A DNA stretch of 64,000 nucleotides from Burhinus oedicnemus (Eukaryota > Chordata > Aves > Charadriiformes > Burhinidae): positions 1,103,443-1,167,442 of the forward strand of contig VFFE01007188.1 of NCBI GenBank assembly GCA_008921705.1. The letters are read 5' to 3'. The translations under genes and the position numbers were made by a program. This document shows positions 49,001 to 61,195 of the stretch, piece by piece. Under the pieces are notes generated by a model. The model had not been told where the DNA came from. It made no database searches and saw only the letters and a program-made list of their open reading frames with translations. How positions within the stretch are numbered: the first letter of the stretch is position 1; every line of letters begins with the position of its first letter.

Positions 49001-49654
49001 GTCACTGTATGAATGGAGAGGAAAAAGGGCACAAGGAATTGCCCAGGAAGGTGCTTAGCCATGACCAGTAATGTTTGTGGGAGTATGCCAACTACAGTGA
49101 CTAGTGCTAATGGAACAGGAATAATTGTGTCTGTCTTCTTAGCTCTGCCAAATTCTGGCAAGAGATGGTCAAGAACTAGTGCATTCATGTTAAAGAATGC
49201 TGGCAAATGTTAATGGAATAAATACATAACATGAGTCTTCAAGATTGACTTTGAAAGGAAAAAACATTTCCAGGTGGAAATATAATACTGAGTCATACAT
49301 CAGTCACTGTGATGAAAATCTATTCTATACTCACTTTATAGAAGGACAAAGTCTGCACTAAAAACAGTTCTGAAATCTCCAGTGCTTGATGTCAGTGCAA
49401 CATTTATAGTATTGATAGTTGAATGTATATACTAATTTATTTATATTTTCTTAGAAGAATTGAGTTCAAATGCTATACACAGATTTATAGATCTAAGATC
49501 AGACTAGAACATTGTAATTTAATCATATCTAAACCATAAAACCCAGTTTATTTAAAATTTAGCTTTAAGCTACATCAATTAAACCGTCCTTAAAAAAGAA
49601 AGAAAAGATATTGAAAATCTAATATTACAATAAATGTTCCAGTTACAGAAAGCG
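46046..49654. other. Unassigned DNA
   Basis: No gene assigned. It contains a purine-rich tract (48168-48235) and a 124-codon minus-strand frame (48832-49206) that opens at TTG and shows no recognised domain. The 48830-49210 block is more GC-balanced than its surroundings and is listed as a finding. Confidence 0.5.
48168..48235 (+). repeat. Polypurine tract
   Basis: A-rich runs followed by GAAAGGAAGGAAGAGGGAG-type purine sequence. Low-complexity DNA without other content. Confidence 0.75.
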
Positions 49655-49965
49655 TTGGGATCCTGCTGGCACCACAGACCTCACTGAGATTGTCTGGCTT
49701 CCCCGGGGCTACCCCCACCTGCCTATGGCCCAGGACCCCATGTCAGCCCTCGGGGCCATAAGCCCCTGCCCCAGCAACGCTGCAGTAGGGCCCCTCTCCA
49801 GCTTCCCAGAGCCCTGCCCTGCCCAGTCACAGGCCCTACCAAGCTGGGCCCACCCATGAGCCCACGTCCTGGCCCATCAGCCTGTCCCCATGGCTTTGCT
49901 GACCATTCTGGGGCTGTGCCCATAGCGACTTGCCAGCTCGTGCTGCACCTGATGGCAAGGTTAAC
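49655..49965. other. GC-rich island of unknown origin
   Basis: About 310 bp with abundant CCC/GGG and CAGCC words, in sharp contrast to the AT-rich flanks. A handful of CpGs are present. A 66-codon minus-strand frame (49723-49923) is Gly/Pro/Trp-rich, typical of translated GC-rich DNA rather than a conserved protein. By eye it shares no long word with the island at 40205. It could be a GC-rich repeat, an old insertion or a short regulatory island. Confidence 0.45.
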
Positions 49966-51439
49966 TTTTTAAGTTGTATCAAAAAGTTTGTAACTTTTCC
50001 CTTTCTCCTATCTATCTGAATTCATCAACTTCCAGACACTGTGCAACCAACATGTTAATGTGCATGGCATAATATTTGTATTGTATTTTTCAGAGTACAA
50101 TAGCGAAATGATCCCAGCCTTCCATTTTGTTCACACTTCATTACATAAAGAATACCTTATTATATAAGATAATAATAATATTTCACAATCTGCTGTTACG
50201 TATGTATGCATGTTTACCTATACCTACATGTAGCTTCTTGACACACAACTCATACATCAATAGAAAGAGCAAAGAAGTTTTATACAACTGGAATTCTTGT
50301 CTGACATGAATTCTTGTCAGATGGGTGGGAAGTGAAATCAAAGCATGGGTTCACCAAGCTGTACTCTAGTCTCAACATCTGAATACAAAGAATATATATA
50401 TGATTTATCAAAAAACAGTACCAGGCTGTAGATGCAGTCAGTACAGTAATTTTTATATTTTTTTTTTTACATTTTATGACACCTGGAGAATCTGAATAAC
50501 CTATCATGAATTCAACCCTGAAAGCATTCTAAAAAGCAAATATTTTTTTCTTTCCCCCTCCCCTCCATCTGCAATCACTCATAGTTTTTTCTAAAATTAT
50601 GAACCACAAAGGGCCTCTATACACATAGTATAATAAAAAGCATGCTGTCCTTTTACAACTGGAATCTGCAGAGTGATAATGGACACAGCTGCTGAATCCT
50701 TAATACAGTGAAAACAAAGTAAAAAATATTTTTATAATTCAGCTTATTTCAAGAGCAGCATGTTCTACTGATTAATGATTTAAATTATTCTCTGTACTTA
50801 GATGTCAAAAAGGAAAAGAAAGCAAGTGTTGCATGGAAATGTTAAAGAATAAAAGGGAAAGTTTACATTCAAAATGTATGTTTAGGCTGAAATACTAGTA
50901 AAGCTTCTACCTTGTGGACCCTCAAAGTCATACTGTTGATTAAATTACAATCAGTAGATCCCTCTAAATAATCACTCAATTATCACTGTAATATCATTCA
51001 AATACCAAGAGAATGATCTGGCATATGATCTTCAGTGGTTAATTATAAGTAATTTTTAAATTGCTATAAAAGTATTAATTTTTTTTAAGACAGAAAAATG
51101 AGTGTTTGAGAGCAAAATAATCTTTATTCCATTGCTTTAGAATCTGTTCTAAATTTTACTATCCTTAAATTAAGCCTGAACATTTTCCCTGCTAAGGTCA
51201 GTGTAAAGGCCACAGTTCTGATACTGTTTCTGTGACTTAGTTTATTCATTGCAGTATGGCAGTATAATTTCAGAACTGATAGATATAATTCTTGTTTAAA
51301 AGAGCACTTCCTGATTACAGTCTAATCAGCACATTAGTTTATCTGTTCAAATAACAAATCAGCTCCAGATTAAGACTTCTAAATGAAGGTGTACTCCTGT
51401 GAAACAGGCATTTATGTTCCCATTACACTCAGTGGCGAA
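49966..51439. other. Unassigned AT-rich DNA
   Basis: No gene or repeat recognised. Open frames are 60-75 codons. Confidence 0.5.
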
Positions 51440-52400
51440 TTAGGCAATAGACTCAAGGGAACCTATGGTGTGATACAGAGCACACTAACTTGGATACTTA
51501 GAGCTCAATTCAGTTGCCAAAATGTACGTATCTGAAGTTATTTTTCCTGCCGCAAGTCCCATCTTCTAGTACTTGGTCCAGAACAGTGCAGGTTTCCATT
51601 CAGTTGTATTCCTGAATGCCCTAGGGTGTCACACATAGCAATGGGTACCCACGTCTGGGTACCTGAAACCCCATTTTGATCTGAATAACTCTCTTGACTA
51701 TGCTGAACATATTGACCAGGAGTGAAATTCTAAATAAATATGTTATTGAGTCGTTCTGAAACGGCAGAGACCTACATGAGGCTGTCAGGTACTACACAGG
51801 ACATAAGGGAGATGTATGCTGTTCCAGGGTAACAGCTGGAGACAAGCTGGGATAACTTGGGGAATTTCAAACACTGGTAGTCATCTACATTTAGGCAGCA
51901 GAACTAAATCCTAGTTCTCTGCTAGGTATAATGGCAGCTTCCACACCTAGAGATCTCTTCAGTTTCCTATACAGAGGCACTTAGTTTTAAGAAGAAGACT
52001 TAAAGATAGCTAAAACATCTGCATTGTGCTGGAAGCTATTACAAAGGACATACGGAGGACCTGTGCCTTCCTGGAGTGGCAGCTGGAAGTCAGGGAGGAT
52101 ATCATAAGCCTTAATACTTTTAAGACTCAGTCGTCATATTTGGACAACTAAATTTGGTCCCTATCTCACGCACTGACATTAAAATTTATATATCCTAAAG
52201 ATCAAATCAGTTACAATCATCTGAGACATTCTAAGGCATAAGAAACTTCCTCAGAGGACTAGCAGATACCACAGAGGACCTATGGAGAACCATGACTTTC
52301 AAGAATAAAGTGTTAAGTCCATGCAGGATAGCCTAGGACATCTCAAAGAACACTAGATGTCTAAGTATGGGCAAAAGAATCAAGTCATAAATCTCTATAT
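51440..52400 (+). repeat. Decayed ~240-bp-period repeat family, best copy
   Basis: Three tandem-like units can be aligned by a shared phrase: 'acaggacataagggagatg' (about 51797), 'aaaggacatacggaggacc' (about 52043) and 'agaggacctatggagaacc' (about 52274). Spacings are about 246 and 231 bp. Each is followed 20-40 bp later by an 'agctgg' or equivalent phrase and later by 'taaat/ctaaa' words. A more degenerate preceding unit (51440-51780) has AATTCAGTTGCCAAAATG, matching 15611. No open frame and no TG...CA ends. Function unknown. Confidence 0.5.
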
Positions 52401-55400
52401 CTGAATTATTATTATACATTAGTTATAAGTACATGTGGCCATCTCAAGGACATTTCAAATAAGTTAATTTAATTATAGCTTTGTGAGCCTCACTCAGTTT
52501 TAATTTGAAGGGACCCAAAGTTCATTAGCTTAGATGTGGACATGTAAAGCTGAGTGATATTAATTTTGTTTTCAGTGTGAATGAGACATCATTTGCAGAA
52601 ATTATTCCACATTATAGATAATGATTTGTTTCCGTTCCTGTAGTTATTAGTTTCACTAGTAGCTCAGGGTAAGTAAACGCTACTGAGAAAAATTACCCAT
52701 AAATAAAACACATGTAATAAGAATTAAGGCTGGCTATCTGTGTTACCTACGTTCTTGCAAGAAATGTGGTTTTATTTTTAATCTGAGTGGCTTTAAGGCA
52801 ATGTAAGGCATCAGTGAAAAAACAGGCCTTGAAGAGTTTAAGGAAACAAAGAAACATATACTCTTCTCAGAAGGGCAACAGAGAGAGATGTTTGTGAGAA
52901 AAACAGGAGCAGCAGCTGCAGCAAAAGAATCATGGTGACTTATAATTTTAAAAGAGTAGAGGGGGAAGTTATAAAATAATAAGAAATGCATGGAAACACA
53001 GGGGAATCAGCACTGAATGACAAGGAGCATGGACTAGATACTGCCATGTCTGAGTCAAAATTTTAAGAGCTGTATTTGGGGAGAGCAACTAGGTAGCTAA
53101 AGCCATATAAGAGGAGGCTTTGAAGATTTAATAGCAGAAACAAGTGTTAATGAACTGTATAGATGGCTTTTAATTTTTCTTCTGATTTTCCTTTGTCATA
53201 GAGGCTTTATGCAACTTAATTGTAAAATAGTAGACTTTTCAATCTATAATGCTCTTCTGCATCAATATACAATTTAACTTCTTATTTTACATTATTTTTA
53301 TAACTTCAGTTCTCCTGGTGAATTTGCCTGGGTTTGTTTATTTCTTTAATATTATTTCTGATAAAAGTTCTTATAGAAAATATTTACTAAGTTAAATGCT
53401 TAGTTGGCTCTAATTACTTCAACAATACTTACTTTAAAAAATGTTACAAAGTGGCATTTGAATTTTTTTTCAAAGACAGAGTATTTAATTTTTATAAATT
53501 GTGTTTCTTTCAAAAGATTTTGAAAGAATCTGTTGGTCTTTTTCTGAATTTTGTGATGGTGCATGGGGAACTCAGCTGGATCATTTTTTAAGAGAACTTT
53601 AAGAATGGTGTGGAGTAGAAATATGTTTTAAGTAGCAGAAGTCAACAGAAGTAAAGGTTTGGCTATTCCTTCAAGGATCAGTTATAGTGGGACAATCATT
53701 GTGAATTGATAGAAAATACAGTTTATAGAGCAGATGGTCTGAAAACATCAAGGATCCAGGACTGAGAGGAGGAAAATCTTAATTTTTTTTCAGAATTGCT
53801 AGCCCTTTTTTTTTTGTTTTTACTCTTCTGTTGAATTCATACACAAACCAAAGCAACTTATATGTGAACCAATAGATATGTTTTCTGTATATCAATTAAT
53901 CTACTTAGAAAACTAGGTTCACAATGACACTCCAGAAATGTGCATATATCACTCGAAGTCATCTGTCTTTCAGTCATTCCAAAGCTATGCACTGTTAGCA
54001 AAGTCATTCTACAGGAATTTTATGCAAAAAATCATAGAAGTTATTTTTAAGCTTTCATCTTCAGTTTCAGTCCAAGCAAGTCAAGTCATTGCATGAATGA
54101 GACATTGAGCCTGAGGTGATGCAGGGTGAGCACAGTGCTACTGCAGTGCAACGCCATGCTACCGTGCACAGCAGTTTGGAGCAGCTTGGAGTACCGTTCC
54201 GTCAGCTTGGACATAGTGTCAGATTTATACAATCCCATGACTTCCACCCTGGAGACAATTTGTTTAACAAATGTCAAGACCGCATCTGTCTGAAGACACA
54301 TCCTAACAGCCAGCTTAGTAATACTGCCCAAGCATCAGTCAAAACCTCCTGCTATCTGAGAAGCAAGAATCTCTAAATCAGAAACTTCTTCTTCAGGTAT
54401 GATGACTGGAAAATAATTCAAATCTGGTACCAGAAGCAAAATAGACTGAAAATCTCCTATTTATTTTAGTGTCAGGGGTTCTTAGAAATCCTACCCATAT
54501 AGTGCTGGAGGTTATCAAAACATACGTGCCTCCAGAGTCCCTGCACACATCTCTCCATCCAGACTGTGGAACAGGGACTGGGAACTCTCCACATTTTTGT
54601 CAGAGAACCAGTTTCTATCCCAGTAGAGGCTGCAATGGAATGAGCCTAACAATTCCAAAGTTATTTGTTGCCTGCTGGTTTTTTTCATCTTGGTATTGTT
54701 TTCTTAGTTTTCAGGTTATTTATTCACTGAGTAGCCCAAAGGGGATTAGAAAATGGGCACTAGGTAGATGATCATGTTTTCTTAGGTTTCCAGTGACTGA
54801 AGAGCTCTATCTCTTTGACAGAAGTACAGTAAATTGCATAAGGATATTTTAATAGAAGGAGTTTAAAATGCAAAAATATCAAGATAAAAAAATACAGAAA
54901 ATTCTTCCTTTCATTCTCAATAAATATTTATTCAGGGAAAACCAAAAAGACCAAACCAGCAAACCCCTCCTCCTCCACATACTTGAAATATGTTTCTTTC
55001 ATATTTCCTTGTATCAGATTATCTGTATAAAGAATAACTTAATTACAGTCTGTTCTGATAGATTGTTCACCCACAGTGAGCAACTGACTAAAACCCCCCA
55101 GGGATCAACAGCATTGTAGTGATTGTCTAGTTTCAGTCAGTTGGTAAGAGGGAAGAAAAAATCTCAAAAAGACTGGTTTTTTTCAAGGATTTACTTTATT
55201 CTATTGATTATGAGAAGGCATTTTTATTCGATATGTTAGTTTGCTCTTTCAGTTTGTTTCAGGAATTAATTACTTAAAAGACTTTTCAATTTATTTTATA
55301 CTACCATTATTTGGTGTGAATAAAAATCTATCTATCTAACTATGTTTATTGCAGTACAAGTGAAATGAAAGCTCTTTTAGCCATTTTGAATTTGTTTTCC

Positions 55401-55607
55401 AGCTATATAGTAACAGGACATTTTGCAGTCTACCAGGAGACAATCTGCTCATATTTCCGATAAATGAACAATGTGATCTTTAAGATCTCCTGGGTTACCA
55501 TGGATACCAACACATATTCTGTCTAACACTAAGTCACAAGATGTACTTACACTGTTTCTGAATTAAAAATCAGTTTTCAGAATTGTTAAACATGATAGAA
55601 CTATAGA

Positions 55608-55670
55608 GTTTGGTTTTGGGGGTTTTTTTGTGGTTTTTTTGTGTTGTGGGTTTTTGTTTTTTTTTTCCCA
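55608..55670 (+). repeat. G/T low-complexity tract
   Basis: Alternating G-runs and T-runs (GGTTTTGGGGGTTTTTTTG and so on) ending in an 11-T run. The same style of DNA is seen at 3840-3900 and 63040-63080. Confidence 0.75.
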
Positions 55671-56012
55671 GAAAAGGCATAGTAATACTAAAGGTAGAAA
55701 AAAAATTGATACTCACCAGTAGTCATTTACAACTTGACATCTTCATCAGCTGAGCTTTCTTCCTTAGTTGCTGAGTGATAATGATTTCATTTTATGCAAT
55801 TTTACTTTGAACTACTAAAGGTTACTATGGAAACCTCTACTCTTTTCCTCTCTTCACATTCTTTGAACAGGTAGTAAGTCTCACTATGTGGGGGAAGTGG
55901 CACATCCACTGAGACGTTACTTGAAAATCAGCTCCAAATTGCTTTTACCATTCATGAGGCAATGTTAAACTAAGATTTGCCAGACAGTCTGGTAGAAGAA
56001 AAGAATATTTTT

Positions 56013-56033
56013 GGGGCGGGGGGCGGGGGGGGG
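56013..56033 (+). repeat. G-run cluster (G4-C-G6-C-G9)
   Basis: Three adjacent G-runs of 4, 6 and 9 separated by single C. The last run can supply two G-tracts, so a four-tract intramolecular G-quadruplex with one-base loops is possible. Formation is inferred. Confidence 0.8.
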
Positions 56034-57941
56034 AAGTTTACCTAAATCTTTTAATACCTGCCAAAACCCTATTTTTTGACTTACTGAAGTTTCATCTTTA
56101 CTTCATTATCATGTTTTTTAGTTACTACAAAGTTTTCCAAGATGGAATATAAATGATGCCAGCAGTAATCAACATAATAAAAATGATGCAGGTGATATAC
56201 CCACACAGTTGCTCTTGTTTTCAGCTTTTGATTAGTTTTTCAACCCTGTATCTGACTTATCTTGGAATTGCAATAACCCTTTTTTTCCCCCTGTCTGAAT
56301 CATACTAGCAATTTATTGTCAATCTACAAGTAATGGATGTCATTAGCCAGCTCTTCTTTTATCACCTCCAATTTACTTCTAACATTATCATTAGTTTCTA
56401 TTCCAGAATTCATGATGTCTAATCAGAACCTACAAGTGGGTTCCTAACTTATGTTAATCTAAACCTCAGTTCACTATTTAGAATTTTAAAACATTTAATT
56501 TCAGATCAGTCTTTACCTTTGGCCATCAAATAATATATTTCTTCATATATTGTAATCCCATACTGTCCTCCAGTCTCCAAGAAAGCAAGCCAAGGATCTG
56601 TGACTCTTGTTTATTGACATTTCTTTTTAATCACGTAGCAAAATAATAATAATAAAAATAAAATCTATAGCTCTTCTTGTCATTGACTTTTCTGGGTTTT
56701 ATCATTTATTTGGGTTTGATTGGAAAACTTCCAATATCGAAATTAAACAACACTCAGAAATAATGCCAATAACAAATCTTTGACAATCATTTCTATAAGG
56801 CTTTTGACTGCCAAAATTTAATTTAGTATTTTTGGAAGAGACATCAGTAAAGACTTTACTTCACTTTTTAATTTGCATTCAAAGTGGAATTGAAGGACAG
56901 AAGAGACCAGAGCCTCCTTTGCCAAGAGCAGATGTCACATTATTCATCTCCCAAAGTTGCTCAGGCAATATCCAACTGTAAATCATTTTGTTCTGCTACA
57001 TCAAAGACTTATCCTTCTTCACCGCCATCAACCAACACTGCATTCAAGTACATGTATCTTACATAGTCTGTTCATTCTGCCTAGTAAGCCTGGACAAATG
57101 TATATTTTTTGTTAATATTTAAATGATAAGTTTTTTGCATGGAAATTCAGATTCAGGGAAGCTTTTATGAGACATGAAAATGTCAGACACTTTTAGCTCC
57201 ACTTTTTATTTCACTTTTATTGAAATTACAATGACAAAATCAATATAAAATGTTATCTTCCAGATTTAAGTGACGGTTTCTATTCTTTCTTTTTCAGCTG
57301 CCAGAAAACAATAACCTGATATGTAGGCATGTAAAAATGCTCTTTCTGTACCATTTTTCCCCTTACTTTTGTCATTAGTACTTTTTTGTTGTTGGTTTGC
57401 TGTTTAAAAAGTATCTATATATCATCATTTAAAACTTTTTAACCAAAACCAGAGGAACGGTCCCTTTTTTTTTTTTCATATCCCAAATCAATTTTGATAT
57501 GGCATTTACTCTCAGAAGTGAACAAAAGTAACTACATGCCAAACTGATTAATATTTTGATAAACACACTGCATCACATCAATACAATTGATATTACTTTT
57601 AAATGAACAGCCTTGTATGAGCTCTCTGCTACATCAAGTTTTTAGACTTTTGGTTATTTACTATAAACCATAATGACCAACTTGATTATTTAAAGGAAGC
57701 TAGTAATTTCAGTCTCTGTGTTAAAGGACTATATGTTTCTCAACATAGATTAGGCTTAAGGAAGCAAGAGAGATAAAACAGCATTGTTAACATGTTCAAA
57801 GGTTTCCAGTTGTTCTTTTAGAACAGATAACAGCAAATTCACTTATGAATTTAAGAAGTATCATTATATGAAGAATAACATGCTATTACATACTATTTAT
57901 TATAATAATACTAACACTGAAAGCAATAAATAATCAGTGGA

Positions 57942-58033
57942 CTTGGCAGTGGCAGTGTTAGATTTAGGGTTGGACTCAATGATCTTAAAGGGCTTTTCGA
58001 ACCTAAATGATTCTATGATTCCAGGACTCTATG
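57942..58033 (+). mobile_element. CR1 LINE 3' tail fragment, + strand
   Basis: CTTGGCAGTGGCAGTGTTAG, then 'ggttggactcaatgatcttaaagg', then 'ctaaatgattctatgattcc' is a CR1 3' UTR end in forward orientation, with degenerate octamers. It belongs to the same subfamily as 1830 and 45639. No coding part remains. Confidence 0.9.
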
Positions 58034-58755
58034 AAATAATAAATTTATTTTACTAAATATTATTTATTATCAAGCATTTTTCCTTATTAGAAAACAAATT
58101 ATGTAAAATCCATGGGCTTTTTTCCCCCACTTGTATGTTTCTGTAGTCGTATGCAAAACAATTTACTCAAAAAATAGTTCTAAGGAACCTGAAAAAAAGA
58201 CTTTCAGTCATTAAAAGTTTGTATTTTGGTTTTAAAATTTTATTTAACTGCTTTTAGTCCTTATCCCACTCCAAAATAATTAATTTCCACATATTGGAAT
58301 GCTGTCTGAATGTGCATAGTATCGCGTACATTAATCTGTACAGAATTAAAGCTGAGGAAGAAGATCGAACTGTGGGAAGTGCACACAGACAAGAAAAATC
58401 ACAGGAGAAAATCATAATAAGATCGGACCTTCATTAAACCGGGGATTTATGTGCCAAATTCCTAGATGGTAATCTTGTCATAGGGTGTTTCTAATCAATA
58501 TCTTTCTATGTGTTTGATGATAAATGACAGTGAATTATTATAGCCAATACTACCTCTATTCAGTACCTATCTAGTCAATATTAATAGGTGCTGTAACAGG
58601 TAGTCCATACTACCTACAATATCTACCTGTATGCCTGAAGGTTGGTAGTAACTTTGATCATCAGGAGATGAGAGTTTATGATGTAGCTGCTCTCCACATT
58701 TTCCATATCATGTTTCCAGTCAGGTCGCTCACCTGTTCTGGCTCATGTTAACTAG
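58034..58755. other. Unassigned DNA between two CR1 copies
   Basis: No gene or repeat recognised in about 720 bp. Confidence 0.5.
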
Positions 58756-58763
58756 GAGAACTC

Positions 58764-59010
58764 AAACTGGGGGAGGGTAGATTTAGAATAAATATTAGGA
58801 AGAAATATTTTACTCTGAGGGTGGTGAGGCACTGAAACAGGTTGCCCAGGGATGTTGTGGAGGCCCCATCCCTGGAAGTGTTCAAAGCCAGGTTGGATGA
58901 GCCTTTCAGCAATCTGGTGTAGTGGGAGGTGTCCTTGCCCATGGCAAGGGGCTTGGAACTAGATGATCTTTAAGATCCCTTCCAACCTAAACCATTCTAT
59001 GATTCTATGA
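58764..59010 (+). mobile_element. CR1 LINE, relatively young copy, + strand
   Basis: About 250 bp: the end of ORF2 and the 3' UTR, ending in two clean octamers (CCATTCTATGATTCTATGA, to 59010). It is flanked by a possible short target duplication GAACTC (58758-58763 and 59009-59014, the second overlapping the tail by two bases). It is about nine-tenths identical by eye to the reversed copy at 12543-12800. The translated remnant on the opposite strand has no meaning. Confidence 0.93.
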
Positions 59011-59434
59011 ACTCTGTCACCAGCAAATGTCGGGCAATGGTGGCAGAAGTTCTACAGCTTCTGCTGCTGTCAGGACTGGGTTACAAGGAATGAAGAGTTA
59101 TAGAGAAGGAAAAAATGACAAATGCTATAGGTCTAGCATATTGGTTAGCATCCAATATAGCAACCCACAATTGGGAATGACAGACCTAGAAGTCTTAGGC
59201 TAGCTTTGTATTTTAAATTAGAGTGCAACTACCGGTAGTAAGGGAATAAGATCAAGATCATATCTATTACATCTTAAGTGTGGATCAGCACCCAATAATA
59301 AATACTTTTTTTTGCCAGTCATGGCAATAAGTATCCAAAGTATATGTGAACGTCTTTGTTTTCAGTCATCCTTAGTTTAAAGTAGCTGGAGTGAACATGT
59401 GAAGACTCAAAAAAACTTCTCCTTTTGGCTTATT

Positions 59435-59455
59435 GGGGGGGGGTGGGGGGGAGGG
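59435..59455 (+). repeat. G-run cluster (G9-T-G7-A-G3)
   Basis: Runs of 9, 7 and 3 G separated by single bases. It has quadruplex-forming potential and lies 62 bp upstream of the 20-C run at 59518. Confidence 0.8.
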
Positions 59456-59517
59456 AAAGAATGAGATTCAGGAGTTCCACTGCAGTAAGCACTTATACTA
59501 AGGTGTTCGCTTTGTTT

Positions 59518-59537
59518 CCCCCCCCCCCCCCCCCCCC
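59518..59537 (+). repeat. Homopolymer run of 20 C
   Basis: Uninterrupted poly-C (three C at the end of one line and 17 on the next). Its length is liable to sequencing error. It is complementary in kind to the nearby G-run cluster. Confidence 0.85.
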
Positions 59538-61195
59538 TATTATGCAGTTGAATTTTACAGTCATGTTGTCTGATTCCTGATAATTATGAAAGGAAAAGTA
59601 TAGGTCTACCTGGAAAAGTCCATGTGATCTTCAGGTACCATTTTTTCTAAAAGCATCCCATTATGTAGGTTAGATACAGTTATTTTTATTACTCTTGACA
59701 AGTCTGGTATTTTTCATCATTAGTACACCTTTTGCTATAAGGATATCGATCCTAAAAACACTTACTTTCAGGCTCCCTTCACTTGTTATTTAACTTCACA
59801 GTGTGTTTGAGGTCGCTAGTTCTGACATTAGATAAAACAATGACTGTGCTAATTCACTGCCATTATCATCAAGCAAAATTTACTTTGAAAGCAATTGCTT
59901 TTCCCAGCTAGTTAATCTTTAGTTGGACATAATGACTGTAGTTGTGGATGTAAATTCTTAATGTCTACCTTGAACAGTCTGTAACAGACTTTACAGATGT
60001 CCTTACAGTGATGGCTGAGATAGAAATTTATGAGATAGATGGCATTATGGATGGCAATTTGTAGAGTATGTTGGTCTTTAATGAGAATTTGATTAAGGAA
60101 CACAGCAAACTGGTGCTGCACATTCTTTCTGAACTGTTTACCTCCTGTGGCAATGTTTCAGTAAAGAAGGCAAGCTGATAGAAGATCTCCTGTAGTTCAG
60201 CGGCAATCAATACAGGAAGAGAACAGCTCAAGACAAATTTGAAAGCATTGACAGAGGGTTGAAGGAATTAGAAATCACAGAAACAGATGGAGGAGGGTGA
60301 AAACAAAACAAAATGAAAAAGCTTTAAACTCTAATTACAAAGAAATGAAAGATCAGTATGATTACAGGCAAATTTTACTCACGTACTTTAGTTCAACCTG
60401 ACTCGACACATTATGAATGACATTTATTCAACTCTCTGCTGTCTTTTCAACCACAAAATTCATGTAATTCTGCTACAGTTATTGATATTCTTCCTGTTTC
60501 AGTATTGCAGACACAGTCATTAAATTACTCCTTGGAAATGGTGAAATGCTGCTTCACAAATATGCGCAAGTGGAGGCTTTCTCAGAGGTTAGAAGTTGCA
60601 ATACAAGCTATCCAGGATGTATGGGTACCTGCTTTGTTTGTCATCCTTGTGGGTAGATCTTTGCCTTAACAACTTTATACCAATCCGTGCTAGGTATACC
60701 CAATGGGTGTTCACCTTTTCACTTTCTTCCCAGCTAAAATTTTGCAAAAGGGATAACTGAGCTCCAAGTGACTTGTTTCAAAGTCAAGTAGATTGTATGG
60801 CATTCAGCCACAGAAACAAGCTTACATATTTGAGCAACTAGATTATACATCACTTCTGTCTAACCTTTCTAATGCAAACACCAAAACCCCCAAATTATCT
60901 CAGGCTGATAAACCATCCAAAAGTACTGAATTTGTAATACCCTTGGTAGGCAGTTATTCTTCATTCTTAAAATATTAATTCAGCTAAGCTATCCTACATA
61001 AGCTAGATAAGAAAATAAAAAGAATGTTGCCATTGTGAAGGGTAATTTTATGCACAAAAGCTTAAACTTTATCACAATCCTTTCCTAATCATTTTGAAAA
61101 AATGTAGCAAAGCTGGTCTTCCCAGGCAAGGAATAACATAATTACAAAAATTGGATAAATTATTATGATAATAGGTTTCTGACAATGCCAACTTT

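Larger units (their letters stand above)
52401..57941. other. Unassigned AT-rich DNA with G/T-rich tracts
   Basis: No gene assigned. Open frames of 81-100 codons near 54086-54376 and 54469-54771 lie in slightly GC-richer blocks but have no domain I recognise. A G/T low-complexity block lies at 55608-55670 and a strong G-run cluster at 56013-56033. Confidence 0.5.
59011..61192. other. Unassigned DNA with G- and C-homopolymers
   Basis: No gene. It holds a G-rich run (59435-59455) and a 20-C run (59518-59537). Overlapping minus-strand frames at 59912-60121 and 60028-60231 are 67-69 codons and not recognised. Confidence 0.5.

Noticed and set aside
49723..49923. Gly/Pro/Trp-rich small protein
   Set aside because: Composition is explained by GC-rich DNA with few stop codons; no start context or conserved motif.
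51440..52400. CRISPR-like or recent satellite array
   Set aside because: Units are about 240 bp, few and highly diverged, with no identical short repeats or unique spacers; the genome is clearly vertebrate.
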